Shown piece after piece: positions 1 through 6,960 of a DNA stretch of 7,751 bases; position 1 is the first letter of the stretch; each line of letters starts with the position of its first letter. A program made the position numbers and the translations under genes. Origin of the DNA: Bacteroidota bacterium (lineage in GTDB: Bacteria > Bacteroidota > Bacteroidia > Chitinophagales > LD1); contig JAFDYP010000023.1 of assembly GCA_018267355.1 (NCBI GenBank), forward strand, positions 1 to 7,751, given 5' to 3'. The notes beneath the pieces were generated by a model. It made no database searches and was not told the DNA's origin. It was given only the letters and a program-made list of their open reading frames with translations.

Positions 1-24
1 TAATCCTAAGTATTGAAAAATATC

Positions 25-55
25 AAAGGGCTCCGGGAGGGGCCCTTTTTATTTT
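25..55 (+). terminator. Rho-independent terminator of an upstream gene
   Basis: The stem AAAGGGC (25-31) pairs with GCCCTTT (42-48), with extra inner C-G and G-T pairing, and is followed directly by a T-rich tract (TTTTTATTTT, 46-55). This is a classic intrinsic terminator reading rightward. It presumably ends a plus-strand gene lying left of the window; stop triplets occur in all three frames between positions 1 and 16, so that gene contributes at most a few codons here. The reverse strand after the stem is also somewhat T-rich, so weak bidirectional activity is possible. Confidence 0.8.
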
Positions 56-139
56 GCTGGATAGCAGCTTTGCTATATGAAAGGCTAGGCTCCGCGCCTC
101 GCTTGTTGTACTTGTTTTTGGTTACTTTGTGTTGGCAAT
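56..139. other. Intergenic leader with weak hairpins, no gene
   Basis: No coding potential is seen here. The stretch holds a 6-bp hairpin (ATAGCA at 61-66 with TGCTAT at 71-76), a small GC-rich inverted repeat (AGGC at 87-90 with GCCT at 96-99), and a TTTTTGGTTACTTT motif (115-128) that recurs before the next forward gene. An 8-bp inverted repeat (CTTGTTGT at 102-109, ACAACAAG at 143-150) spans its right end. It probably contains the promoter for the DinB-like gene. A TTG at 103-105 followed by TTACTTTG at 122-129 only loosely resembles the Bacteroidota -33/-7 pattern (TTG...TAnnTTTG), so no promoter is called firmly. Confidence 0.4.
115..128 (+). repeat. TTTTTGGTTACTTT motif, copy 1
   Basis: Fourteen bases identical to 779-792. 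The match extends leftward as TTG followed by five T here against TTTG followed by six T in the second copy. Both copies lie just upstream of an ATG that begins a signal-peptide-like sequence (140 and 813). From memory, similar GGTTACTTTT-containing intergenic sequences are common in Chitinophagales-type genomes, so this may be a decayed dispersed repeat or a promoter-associated element. Function is not established. Confidence 0.45.
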
Positions 140-217
140 ATGACAACAAGAACAAACTTTATTAAAGGCATTTTATTCTTGCTGCTTGCAGCATCTTTTT
201 GCTCAGAGTCAATATAA
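140..217 (+). pseudogene. 25-codon signal-peptide-like ORF, possible gene remnant
   Basis: An ATG at 140 opens a 25-codon frame ending in TAA at 215-217, too short for usual gene finding. The translation has a basic start (two Thr, Arg, then a Lys at residue 9), a hydrophobic core of residues 10-18 (GILFLLLAA) and a small/polar end (SFCSES). That is the layout of an export signal peptide, but nothing follows it: the frame stops 10 bp before the ATG of the DinB-like gene. The residue before Cys is Phe, so it is not a good lipobox. It may be the stub of a deleted secreted-protein gene, a short leader peptide, or chance. Its position 12 bp after the TTTTTGGTTACTTT motif is similar to that of the secreted-protein gene at 813. 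Confidence 0.3.
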
Positions 218-227
218 AAGATACCCC

Positions 228-746
228 ATGACTAGTATAGCACGGCCAGTACAGGCTGAATATCCCGCCTACTACCACACTTACATTTCTCAGGTGGCAG
301 GCAATGATCTGATAGCTCTGCTGCAGAAAGGCAATGAAAACATACAGGGGTTTATTTCTGCGCTACCACCACACAAGGCCGACTACCGCTATCAGCCCGG
401 CAAATGGTCTGTCAAAGAAATCCTCATTCACCTGATGGATGCGGAGCGGATATTTGCGTACAGGGCGTTGCGATTTTCCAGAGGCGACAGGACCGGCCTA
501 CCAGGCTTCGATGAGAACGAGTATGTACCAAACTGTGACGCGTCATCGCGCTCATTAGAAAACATTTTAACAGAATATCAGGTGCTTCGTGCCTCATCTA
601 TTTCGTTTTTTGAAAACCTGACGCATGACATGCTGATACGCAGCGGTATAGCAAATGGCCAAGAGATATCTGTCCGGGCTCTCGCATATATTATTGCCGG
701 GCATGAGGTGCACCATCTCAGCGTGATCAAAGAAAGATATCTATGA
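228..746 (+). CDS. DinB family (DinB_2/YfiT-like) putative metal-dependent enzyme
   Basis: The 172-residue product matches the DinB/YfiT four-helix-bundle superfamily in length and motifs. It shows the family's GKWSVKEILIHLMDAER segment (residues 58-74) and the C-terminal GHEVHHLSVIKERY segment (158-171). His68, His159 and His163 have the spacing of the three-histidine metal site in this family. Some relatives are thiol S-transferases (bacillithiol or mycothiol dependent) and many have no assigned reaction, so the substrate here is unknown. No signal peptide is seen, so it should be cytoplasmic. I chose ATG 228 over an in-frame TTG at 186: the family typically begins close to the IARPxxxEYxxYYxxYI segment, which sits right after this ATG, while the upstream extension overlaps the signal-peptide-like ORF and lacks family character. 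The region before the ATG is A-rich (ATAAAAG) without a strong Shine-Dalgarno. It stands 66 bp before the next forward gene with no terminator visible between. Confidence 0.85.
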   Translation: MTSIARPVQAEYPAYYHTYISQVAGNDLIALLQKGNENIQGFISALPPHKADYRYQPGKWSVKEILIHLMDAERIFAYRALRFSRGDRTGLPGFDENEYVPNCDASSRSLENILTEYQVLRASSISFFENLTHDMLIRSGIANGQEISVRALAYIIAGHEVHHLSVIKERYL

Positions 747-778
747 TTATTCGGTCAATCGTATCCTAGTCCCTTTGT

Positions 779-792
779 TTTTTGGTTACTTT
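779..792 (+). repeat. TTTTTGGTTACTTT motif, copy 2
   Basis: Second exact copy of the 14-base motif, lying 20 bp before the ATG of the exported PNGase F-like protein and inside the 66-bp gap after the DinB-like gene. It may form part of that gene's promoter or 5' leader, but there is no clear Bacteroidota -33 element at the right distance. Confidence 0.45.
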
Positions 793-812
793 ACATCTGA
801 AAAGAAAATCAG

Positions 813-3020
813 ATGCGCAAAATCGTTTACTCGCTTTTTATTATTGCTGTTTGTAGTGTTTCGCTCAAGGCCAATGTAGGTGACACCACATGGGTACAGG
901 CGCAGAATGTACAACTCAGCTGGTATAATAACTATGATACCACTGCAGTATTCCCCGACGGATCGAAGACCTACCGCAAGATCTACATGATCATGACATT
1001 GGGCCAGTATAATTGTCCTGCCGGTTCGCAGTACTGCCACCAGTGGGACTATGACCTGGAAAACTATGTGATGACCAAGGCGGGAGACACGCTGGAAATG
1101 TCTCGCTGGATCACTCCCTTTGCCACCTCGGGTACTCCGGGGTTTGGATCCTCCTGGAAGCAACACAACATTTTTGATGTCACAGACTACTATCAGCAGC
1201 TAAAGGACACTGCGGCTATCAGGGTACATTACTCCGGCTACTCAGGTGGCTTTGCCTTGGATGTCAAGTTTGCATTCATAGAAGGAACTCCGGAGAGAAA
1301 TGTATTAGGCATCAATAAGCTGTGGAGTGGCGGCTACTCATATGGCGACCCTAACAACCTAATAGATAATAATATTCAGCCTATCACACTCACCCCTCCA
1401 TCTGGTACCCAAGCGGCCGAGATGAAACTCGCTATCACGGGCCACGGTCAGGACAATGCCACAGGTTGCTGTGAATTTGACTTCACGGGAGTGGGACATA
1501 CCTATAGTGTCTCCATGAATAATACTACGGTAGGACAGCAGAATATGAATGTAGTTTGCGGTACTACAGAGATCTACCCGCAGGGTGGTACCTGGGCATT
1601 TCGCAGAGCCGGCAACTGGTGTCCGGGCGGCAAAGTAGCAATGGTTCAGTACAAGTTGAACGGTGCTACACCGGGCACGCCATATGCTGTCGATCTTAAT
1701 TTTGACGACTCATATAATGGCGGTGGTAGCTATGGCAGTTACAAGGTTGAGGCGTCTGTGTTTTCTTATGGAGGATCAAATAAAACGCTCGACGCCTCTC
1801 TGGAAGATATCATCGCTCCGACATCTTTTGAATGGTACCGTAGAGAGAATCCTCTCGCCAGTCAGCCTGTCATCGTGGTCAGAAACACGGGTGGTACGGC
1901 TATTTCTTCCATACTCTTTGAATATGGTGTGCAGGATTCTACCACCTCGCAATTCATCTGGACCGGCTCACTGGCGCCATACAGTGATGCTACTATCACT
2001 ATGCCCGCCCTGCAGGCTATCACTAATCTATCGCTGGAGGGTGCTGCCGGGATGCATCAGTTTGCTGTCAGGATCCTACAGGTCAATGGGAGTGCAGATG
2101 ATGACGTGAGCAATGATGCCCTCACATCTTCCTTTACTATAGCACCTACATGGCCTTCTCAATTTGCCATCAACCTGACCACAAGCAGCCTGGCTCAAGG
2201 AGCTGACCCGCTGATCTCAGACTGGGGCTCCGGAGCTAGTGATGCCAGCTGGGAGCTGAGAGATGCCAATGGAGCTGTGGTCGCGTCGAGAAGCAACCTG
2301 AATATCAGGACCGCCTACAAAGATACCATCAATCTCACCGCTGCAGGGTTTTACTCTCTGAAAGTAACTACCACTGCATGTTCAGGTCTCCATTGGTGGC
2401 CGCTGGATGGGCAGTCAGGATACTACGCAGGCTCGATAGTGGTGCGTGATATTAATAGCAACACTAATCTGGCGCTCAGCGGCAATGTATACTCTGGCAC
2501 CTATCACGATGACTTTGGCTGCGGCTTTACTCAATACTTTACGACTATGGGCGCCTGTCAGATGGATGCACCAGTCATCACGAGGAGTGGTAGTACGCTC
2601 TCTGCATCTCCGGCCACTACGTATCAGTGGTATCGCAATGGTGTGCTGATCAGTGGCGCTACTAATAGTACGTACGACATCACCAGCAATGGTAATTATA
2701 CTGTAAAAGTGACTGATGGCGGGGTTTGCAGTAGCACTTCTGCTAACCTGGCTGTGATAAATGTGGGAGTGACAGAGGTAGGAGATCTAACCTCGGTCTC
2801 TATAGCGCCTAATCCGGCCCAGAGCTTATTTACGATCAATGCGGGTAGTGGACTGCTGGGAGCTAGCTATACGCTATGTGATATGATGGGCCGCAAAATA
2901 TCTGTAGGCCAGCTCACATCTGAGCAGACACAGGTATCCGTAGCAAATCTGGCCAGTGGCGTCTACCTGCTCAATATCGGATCTCAGAACCATCAGTCAT
3001 TTAAGGTAGTCAAAAACTAA
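813..3020 (+). CDS. Secreted peptide-N-glycosidase F-like protein with T9SS type A sorting domain
   Basis: The 735-residue product starts with a signal peptide (about 1-20, MRKIVYSLFIIAVCSVSLKA). Residues about 24-320 resemble Elizabethkingia PNGase F, which cleaves N-linked glycans from asparagine. Visible matches are a CPAGSQYCHQWD block (68-79) against CPNKTCDEWD, a GTP after a beta segment (158-160), a GCCEF block (218-222) against GCAEW, and RRAGNWCPGG (264-273) against DRAGWCPGM. Thus Asp79 and Glu221 stand where PNGase F has catalytic Asp60 and Glu206, but the Glu118 position appears to be Tyr140. Residues 325-445 form a beta-rich module; 450-580 hold an unassigned segment with GLHWWPLDG (526-534); 585-650 look Ig/PKD-like (TYQWYRNG). 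Residues about 660-735 are a T9SS type A sorting domain (IAPNPAQ, GASYTLCDMMGR, ASGVYLLNI, KVVK). The protein should cross the outer membrane by T9SS. The upstream AAAAGAAAA fits Bacteroidota start regions. Glycan cleavage is plausible but unproven. Confidence 0.85.
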   Translation: MRKIVYSLFIIAVCSVSLKANVGDTTWVQAQNVQLSWYNNYDTTAVFPDGSKTYRKIYMIMTLGQYNCPAGSQYCHQWDYDLENYVMTKAGDTLEMSRWITPFATSGTPGFGSSWKQHNIFDVTDYYQQLKDTAAIRVHYSGYSGGFALDVKFAFIEGTPERNVLGINKLWSGGYSYGDPNNLIDNNIQPITLTPPSGTQAAEMKLAITGHGQDNATGCCEFDFTGVGHTYSVSMNNTTVGQQNMNVVCGTTEIYPQGGTWAFRRAGNWCPGGKVAMVQYKLNGATPGTPYAVDLNFDDSYNGGGSYGSYKVEASVFSYGGSNKTLDASLEDIIAPTSFEWYRRENPLASQPVIVVRNTGGTAISSILFEYGVQDSTTSQFIWTGSLAPYSDATITMPALQAITNLSLEGAAGMHQFAVRILQVNGSADDDVSNDALTSSFTIAPTWPSQFAINLTTSSLAQGADPLISDWGSGASDASWELRDANGAVVASRSNLNIRTAYKDTINLTAAGFYSLKVTTTACSGLHWWPLDGQSGYYAGSIVVRDINSNTNLALSGNVYSGTYHDDFGCGFTQYFTTMGACQMDAPVITRSGSTLSASPATTYQWYRNGVLISGATNSTYDITSNGNYTVKVTDGGVCSSTSANLAVINVGVTEVGDLTSVSIAPNPAQSLFTINAGSGLLGASYTLCDMMGRKISVGQLTSEQTQVSVANLASGVYLLNIGSQNHQSFKVVKN

Positions 3021-6000
3021 TTGGTACCCTTAGCTGCCGTGCCATAGACGAAGTCGCTGACTTCTTTCAGTTTTTGAGAAGCTTGTTTCATCGAGCCGAT
3101 ACCTTCTACGTGTAGCACCAAGTACTTATCTGTCTCACGCAGGTAGATGCCTTGCCTGTGCTGCTGCACATACTGCATGATCTTGGCAAATGCCGGAGAT
3201 GAGTAGAATGAAGAGGATTGATTGGATATGAAGTAGCAGCGCAGGTGACGGTTCTTGATGATCATCTGCTCCATACCTAGTTTTGTAGCGACCCACTTCA
3301 GCCTTACACCATTAAACAACTCATGTACCTGCTTCGGTATTTTCCCAAAGCGGTCAATGAGTTTCTCCTCATAGGCGGCCAGCTCTTCCTCATTCTTGAT
3401 CTCATTCAGTTCTTTGTATAGGGTCATACGCTCAGCAGAGTTGCGTACATATTCGTCTGGTATGAGCATCTCCAGGTCTGTCTCTATACTGCACTCCTTG
3501 GAGTATTCCTGCGTCTCTTGCAATTCCTCTGCATATAGCTCTTTAAAATCTGACTCCTTCAACTCGCGGATCGCCTCATCCAATATCTTGTGGTATACAT
3601 CATAGCCTATCTCTGCTATAAATCCACTCTGCTCACCACCCAGTAGGTTTCCCGCGCCCCGTATATCCATATCCCGCATGGCGATATTGAACCCACTACC
3701 CAGTTCTGCGAATTCTTCTATGGTTTTCAGGCGTTGCTTAGCTTCTTGTGTGAGTGAATGCTTGGGCGGAGCCAGCAGGTAGCAGAAAGCGTGCTTGTTA
3801 GATCTTCCCACGCGGCCACGTAGCTGGTGCAGGTCACTGAGGCCGAACTGATGCGCATTATTGATAATGATCGTATTGGCATTAGGTATATCGATACCCG
3901 CCTCTATGATATTGGTAGCCAGCAGCACATCAAATTCTTTATTGACAAACTGCAGCAATACCTCCTCCAGCTTCTCGCCCTCCAGTTGGCCATGGGCTAC
4001 GCCTATATCCACATTAGGCACGATCTTTCCCAGCATGGTTTTGACCTCAGTTATATCCTTCACCCTATTGTGAATGAAAAAAACCTGCCCTCCACGATAT
4101 ACCTCAAACTCTATGGCCTCGCGTATGATATCAGGGTTCAGGGGATGAACTTCTGTAGTGATAGGTTGCCTGTTGGGGGGTGCCGTATTGATGATACTCA
4201 GGTCGCGTGCGCCCATCATGGAGAACTGCAGCGTGCGTGGGATAGGTGTGGCAGTGAGCGTTAGGCAATCAATGTTAGCCTTCAGATCTTTCAGCGTTTC
4301 TTTCACCTGCACGCCAAATTTCTGCTCCTCATCTATGACCATCAAACCGAGATCCTTAAACTTTACCGTTTTGCCCACCAGTGCCTGCGTACCTATGATG
4401 ATATTGGTTTTCCCCTCGGCGAGTTTCTGTAAGGTTTCCTTTTTTTCCTTGCCTGTCTTAAAGCGATTCAGGTAATCGATTTCAATAGGAAAATCTGACA
4501 GTCGCTCCTTGAATGTTTTCTGATGCTGCATAGCCAGGATAGTAGTCGGCACCATTACCGCTACCTGTTTGCCGTCGAGCACAGCCTTGAATGCAGCACG
4601 TATAGCTACTTCTGTTTTGCCAAAACCCACATCACCGCACACGAGCCGATCCATGGGCGACCGGCGCTCCATATCGCGCTTTACATCTTCTGTAGCCTTG
4701 GCCTGGTCCGGAGTATCTTCATACATAAATGAGGCCTCCAGCTCCGTCTGCATATAGTTGTCTTTGGAGAAAGCAAATCCTTTATGTGTCTTTCGTTTGG
4801 CGTACAACTGTATGAGGTCAAAGGCGATCTCTTTGATTTTTTTCTTAGTCTTCTTTTTGAGGTTGGCCCAGGTATCCGTACCCAGCTTATGTACACGAGG
4901 TGCCTCACCCTCTTTGCCTACGTACTTGGATATCTTATGCAGAGACTGAATGCCAACATAGAGGATGTCATTGCCCGCATAGATCAGGCGCACCGCCTCT
5001 TGTTTTTGCCCACCGGAGTCTATTTTCTCCAGCCCCGAGAAAACACCAACGCCATGGTCTATGTGGGTCACATAGTCGCCGGGCCTCAGCTCGCGCAGGG
5101 TTTTAAGGAGCAACTGCGTGTCCCGCGAGAAGCCTTGCTTCAAGTTGTACTTGTGATAGCGGTTGAATATCTGGTGGTCAGTATAAAACGCGATCTGCAG
5201 GTCGGTATCTATGAAGCCTTGGTGTATAGCCACGTATACCGGAGTAAAAGGAACCTTCGTCTTCAGGTCTTCAAAGATGGCGTAGAAACGCTCTATCTGT
5301 TTGGCATTATCAGAGAAGATCAGGTTTAGGATGCCGCTTTCATCATTGGTTTTCAGGTCTGCTATCAGCAGCTCAAAGTTCTTATTGAAAGATGGTTGAG
5401 GCTTTGAGTTAAACAGTACTTTCTTGTCTGTACGATAGAAGTTACCACCGCCAAATTCTATGATACGAAAACGCTTCAGCTGCTTTACCACATCGCCGGA
5501 GGAAACAAAAACCTCTGATGGCTCACCCTCTCTCAGTGGATGACGCTCATCCAGGTCAGATAGATCTTTGAGTTTCTCTTTAAACTTTTCCGCCTTTGCC
5601 ATCGTATCGTCCAGCTGATCCATGAGTAGCTGCGCATCTTTGATCCAGATGATGGTATTGTCATTAAACACCTCAAACACAGACGCCTTGCTCTCATTCG
5701 TAAAGTGCGTTTGCATATTGGGTACGATCGTGATGCTGGATATTTTCTTGACGGAGAGCTGGGTATTCGGATCAAACGTCCGGATAGACTCCACATCCGT
5801 ATCAAAGAGCTCTACGCGATACGGTTGCTCATTGCCAAAGGAGAAAATATCGATGATGCCCCCGCGTATCGAAAACTGCCCCGGTTCATAGACAAAGTCC
5901 ACCCGCTCAAATTCAAAATCTACCAGCAGCTCGATCATAAAATCGATGTCGAGTTTCTCGCCAGTCTTGATGCGAAGTGTCTGCTCTTCCAGCTTTTCTT

Positions 6001-6406
6001 TCTTCACCGCTTTCTCAAACAATGCCTCAGGGTAAGTCACGGCCAGCTCTGCGCGAGAGGAGGGGTTAGACAGGCGGTTTACTGCTTCTGTCCGCAGTAG
6101 CACATTGTTGTTGTTCAATTCCTCAAACGCCTGTGGCCTTTTAAAGGAATCAGGGAAGAAGAATACATCTTTGTGTGTAAGCAGCGCAGTCAGGTTATTC
6201 TGAAAATAGGCAGCCTCCTCCTTGTCAGTCATAATAAAGAGGTGATTGTATTCTGTAGTGCGAAATGCCGCTGCCGCCACAAAAGACTCCTGCGATCCGG
6301 TCATACCAGACAGGCTGATGTCCGCTTCAGATTGCTTCAAAAGTTCTCGCAAGCGCTGTAGTCCCTCTGACTCAGCATAGCGCCCTATTATCTCATCTAT
6401 ATTCAT
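3017..6406 (-). CDS. mfd: Transcription-repair coupling factor Mfd
   Basis: The 1129-residue product is a full-length Mfd (E. coli about 1148). Mfd is a cytoplasmic DNA translocase that removes stalled RNA polymerase from lesions and recruits UvrA for nucleotide excision repair. Residues about 1-350 are the UvrB-like N-terminal module (RGGIIDIFSF at 181-190). The CarD-like RNA-polymerase-interacting domain begins at RPGDYVTHIDHGVGVFSG (441-458). The RecG-like motor follows: Walker A GDVGFGKTEVA (591-601), DEEQ box (692-695), LTATPIPRTL (717-726), and motif VI QLRGRVGR (861-868) leading into the TRG region. The C-terminal TRCF domain covers about 970-1110. No key residue is missing. ATG 6406 is supported by GGAGG at 6410-6414, although the 3-nt spacer is tight. 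It lies downstream of the GNAT gene on the same strand, separated by 86 bp holding a strong hairpin. Its stop overlaps the convergent secreted-protein gene by 4 bp. Confidence 0.98.
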   Translation of the reverse strand: MNIDEIIGRYAESEGLQRLRELLKQSEADISLSGMTGSQESFVAAAAFRTTEYNHLFIMTDKEEAAYFQNNLTALLTHKDVFFFPDSFKRPQAFEELNNNNVLLRTEAVNRLSNPSSRAELAVTYPEALFEKAVKKEKLEEQTLRIKTGEKLDIDFMIELLVDFEFERVDFVYEPGQFSIRGGIIDIFSFGNEQPYRVELFDTDVESIRTFDPNTQLSVKKISSITIVPNMQTHFTNESKASVFEVFNDNTIIWIKDAQLLMDQLDDTMAKAEKFKEKLKDLSDLDERHPLREGEPSEVFVSSGDVVKQLKRFRIIEFGGGNFYRTDKKVLFNSKPQPSFNKNFELLIADLKTNDESGILNLIFSDNAKQIERFYAIFEDLKTKVPFTPVYVAIHQGFIDTDLQIAFYTDHQIFNRYHKYNLKQGFSRDTQLLLKTLRELRPGDYVTHIDHGVGVFSGLEKIDSGGQKQEAVRLIYAGNDILYVGIQSLHKISKYVGKEGEAPRVHKLGTDTWANLKKKTKKKIKEIAFDLIQLYAKRKTHKGFAFSKDNYMQTELEASFMYEDTPDQAKATEDVKRDMERRSPMDRLVCGDVGFGKTEVAIRAAFKAVLDGKQVAVMVPTTILAMQHQKTFKERLSDFPIEIDYLNRFKTGKEKKETLQKLAEGKTNIIIGTQALVGKTVKFKDLGLMVIDEEQKFGVQVKETLKDLKANIDCLTLTATPIPRTLQFSMMGARDLSIINTAPPNRQPITTEVHPLNPDIIREAIEFEVYRGGQVFFIHNRVKDITEVKTMLGKIVPNVDIGVAHGQLEGEKLEEVLLQFVNKEFDVLLATNIIEAGIDIPNANTIIINNAHQFGLSDLHQLRGRVGRSNKHAFCYLLAPPKHSLTQEAKQRLKTIEEFAELGSGFNIAMRDMDIRGAGNLLGGEQSGFIAEIGYDVYHKILDEAIRELKESDFKELYAEELQETQEYSKECSIETDLEMLIPDEYVRNSAERMTLYKELNEIKNEEELAAYEEKLIDRFGKIPKQVHELFNGVRLKWVATKLGMEQMIIKNRHLRCYFISNQSSSFYSSPAFAKIMQYVQQHRQGIYLRETDKYLVLHVEGIGSMKQASQKLKEVSDFVYGTAAKGTN

Positions 6407-6414
6407 ATTCCTCC
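6407..6414 (-). promoter_or_regulatory. mfd ribosome-binding site
   Basis: On the minus strand the sequence before the mfd start reads TTGGAGGAAT-ATG, a full GGAGG core (6410-6414) with only 3 nt to the start codon. It stands out because the other genes in this window have A-rich starts without a comparable core. The short spacing could reduce initiation, but no alternative ATG lies nearby that would preserve the N-terminal domain. Confidence 0.6.
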
Positions 6415-6426
6415 AAAATAGTTTAG

Positions 6427-6448
6427 CCCCGTATCAGGCGATACGGGG
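6427..6448 (-). terminator. Perfect 9-bp hairpin between the GNAT gene and mfd
   Basis: CCCCGTATC (6427-6435) pairs perfectly with GATACGGGG (6440-6448) around a 4-base loop. It lies 44 bp beyond the GNAT stop and 20 bp before the mfd ATG. On the minus strand there is no U-tract after it (CTAAACTATTTTGG), so it does not look like a strong intrinsic terminator in the direction of transcription. The plus strand beyond it is more T-rich (TGTTATTGATTTATT), though no plus-strand gene ends there. It could be an attenuator, a processing or stability hairpin, or a weak terminator separating GNAT from mfd. Confidence 0.45.
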
Positions 6449-6492
6449 TGTTATTGATTTATTACCAGCCTGTTAAGGCAGATAGTATGTCT

Positions 6493-6960
6493 TTAGCTCA
6501 GGTATAGGTTCATATAATTTATAGCGTGATGGAATCCCATCTCCCGCCAGAATTTATTGGCGCCTTCATTTTGCACCGCCACCAGCAGGTCTATTTTCTC
6601 CACCTGCTGCTCCTTTGCAAAAGCTAATACCACATCCATCAACTTCCTCGCTACACCCTGCCTGCGGTATGCCGGCTCTATGACCATATCCTGGACATAC
6701 ATCTTTCGGCGCAGTACAAATACCTCAGGAGTCTGGCTCACATGGCTTATTACATAGCCGGCTATTTTGCCTTCGTCTTCAGCCACTGCTATCAGGTAGT
6801 TTTCCTTATCCAGCAGAGACTTCAAAAATTCTGCAAACTTGCTCTCAGCGCCTTCCACAGTCTCAAACATCCTCTCCATGGGCGCGTGGATATCTATCAG
6901 ATACCTCCACAGCGGCAGCATCTGAGGTATGTCTGTACTATTGGCCCTTCTGTATATCAT
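6493..6960 (-). CDS. GNAT family N-acetyltransferase
   Basis: The 155-residue product is a complete single-domain GCN5-related acetyltransferase, transferring acetyl from acetyl-CoA to an amine of an unidentified substrate. The acetyl-CoA-binding motif A is clear: beta strand VQDMVIEPAYRR followed by the pyrophosphate loop RRQGVA (99-104) and helix RKLMDVVLAFA. Motif B is visible as VQNEGANKFWREMGF (129-143), typical of the C-terminal strand-helix. The N-terminal IYRRANSTDIPQMLPL (2-17) is the usual first strand and helix. There is no signal peptide, so it is cytoplasmic. The ATG at 6960 lies inside the 3' end of the DUF4290 gene, giving a 23-bp overlap and no separate Shine-Dalgarno (upstream reads AACAAGAACCGAAACA), which suggests translational coupling. 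Substrate specificity (protein, antibiotic or small molecule) cannot be read from sequence. Confidence 0.92.
   Translation of the reverse strand: MIYRRANSTDIPQMLPLWRYLIDIHAPMERMFETVEGAESKFAEFLKSLLDKENYLIAVAEDEGKIAGYVISHVSQTPEVFVLRRKMYVQDMVIEPAYRRQGVARKLMDVVLAFAKEQQVEKIDLLVAVQNEGANKFWREMGFHHAINYMNLYLS

Noticed and set aside
103..129. Bacteroidota-type promoter (TTG, 17-nt gap, TTACTTTG)
   Set aside because: The -7 part misses the TAnnTTTG spacing by one base, so the match is too loose to annotate.
102..150. 8-bp inverted repeat CTTGTTGT / ACAACAAG as an operator or element end
   Set aside because: It does not extend beyond 8 bp, has a 33-bp gap, and no target duplication or transposase is present; chance is a sufficient explanation.
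186..227. TTG-initiated upstream extension of the DinB-like protein
   Set aside because: The family begins near the IARPxxxEY segment right after ATG 228, and the extension overlaps the signal-peptide-like ORF in another frame.
786..1166. 126-codon minus-strand frame over the start of the secreted protein
   Set aside because: It is antisense to the signal peptide and PNGase F-like region, with no domain or start signal.
4784..5329. 181-codon plus-strand open frame inside mfd
   Set aside because: It lies wholly antisense to the highly conserved mfd coding sequence, has no recognisable domain and shows the composition expected of a shadow frame.
5705..6100. 131-codon plus-strand frame antisense to the Mfd N-terminal module
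   Set aside because: No domain, no start context, and fully explained by the mfd reading frame on the other strand.
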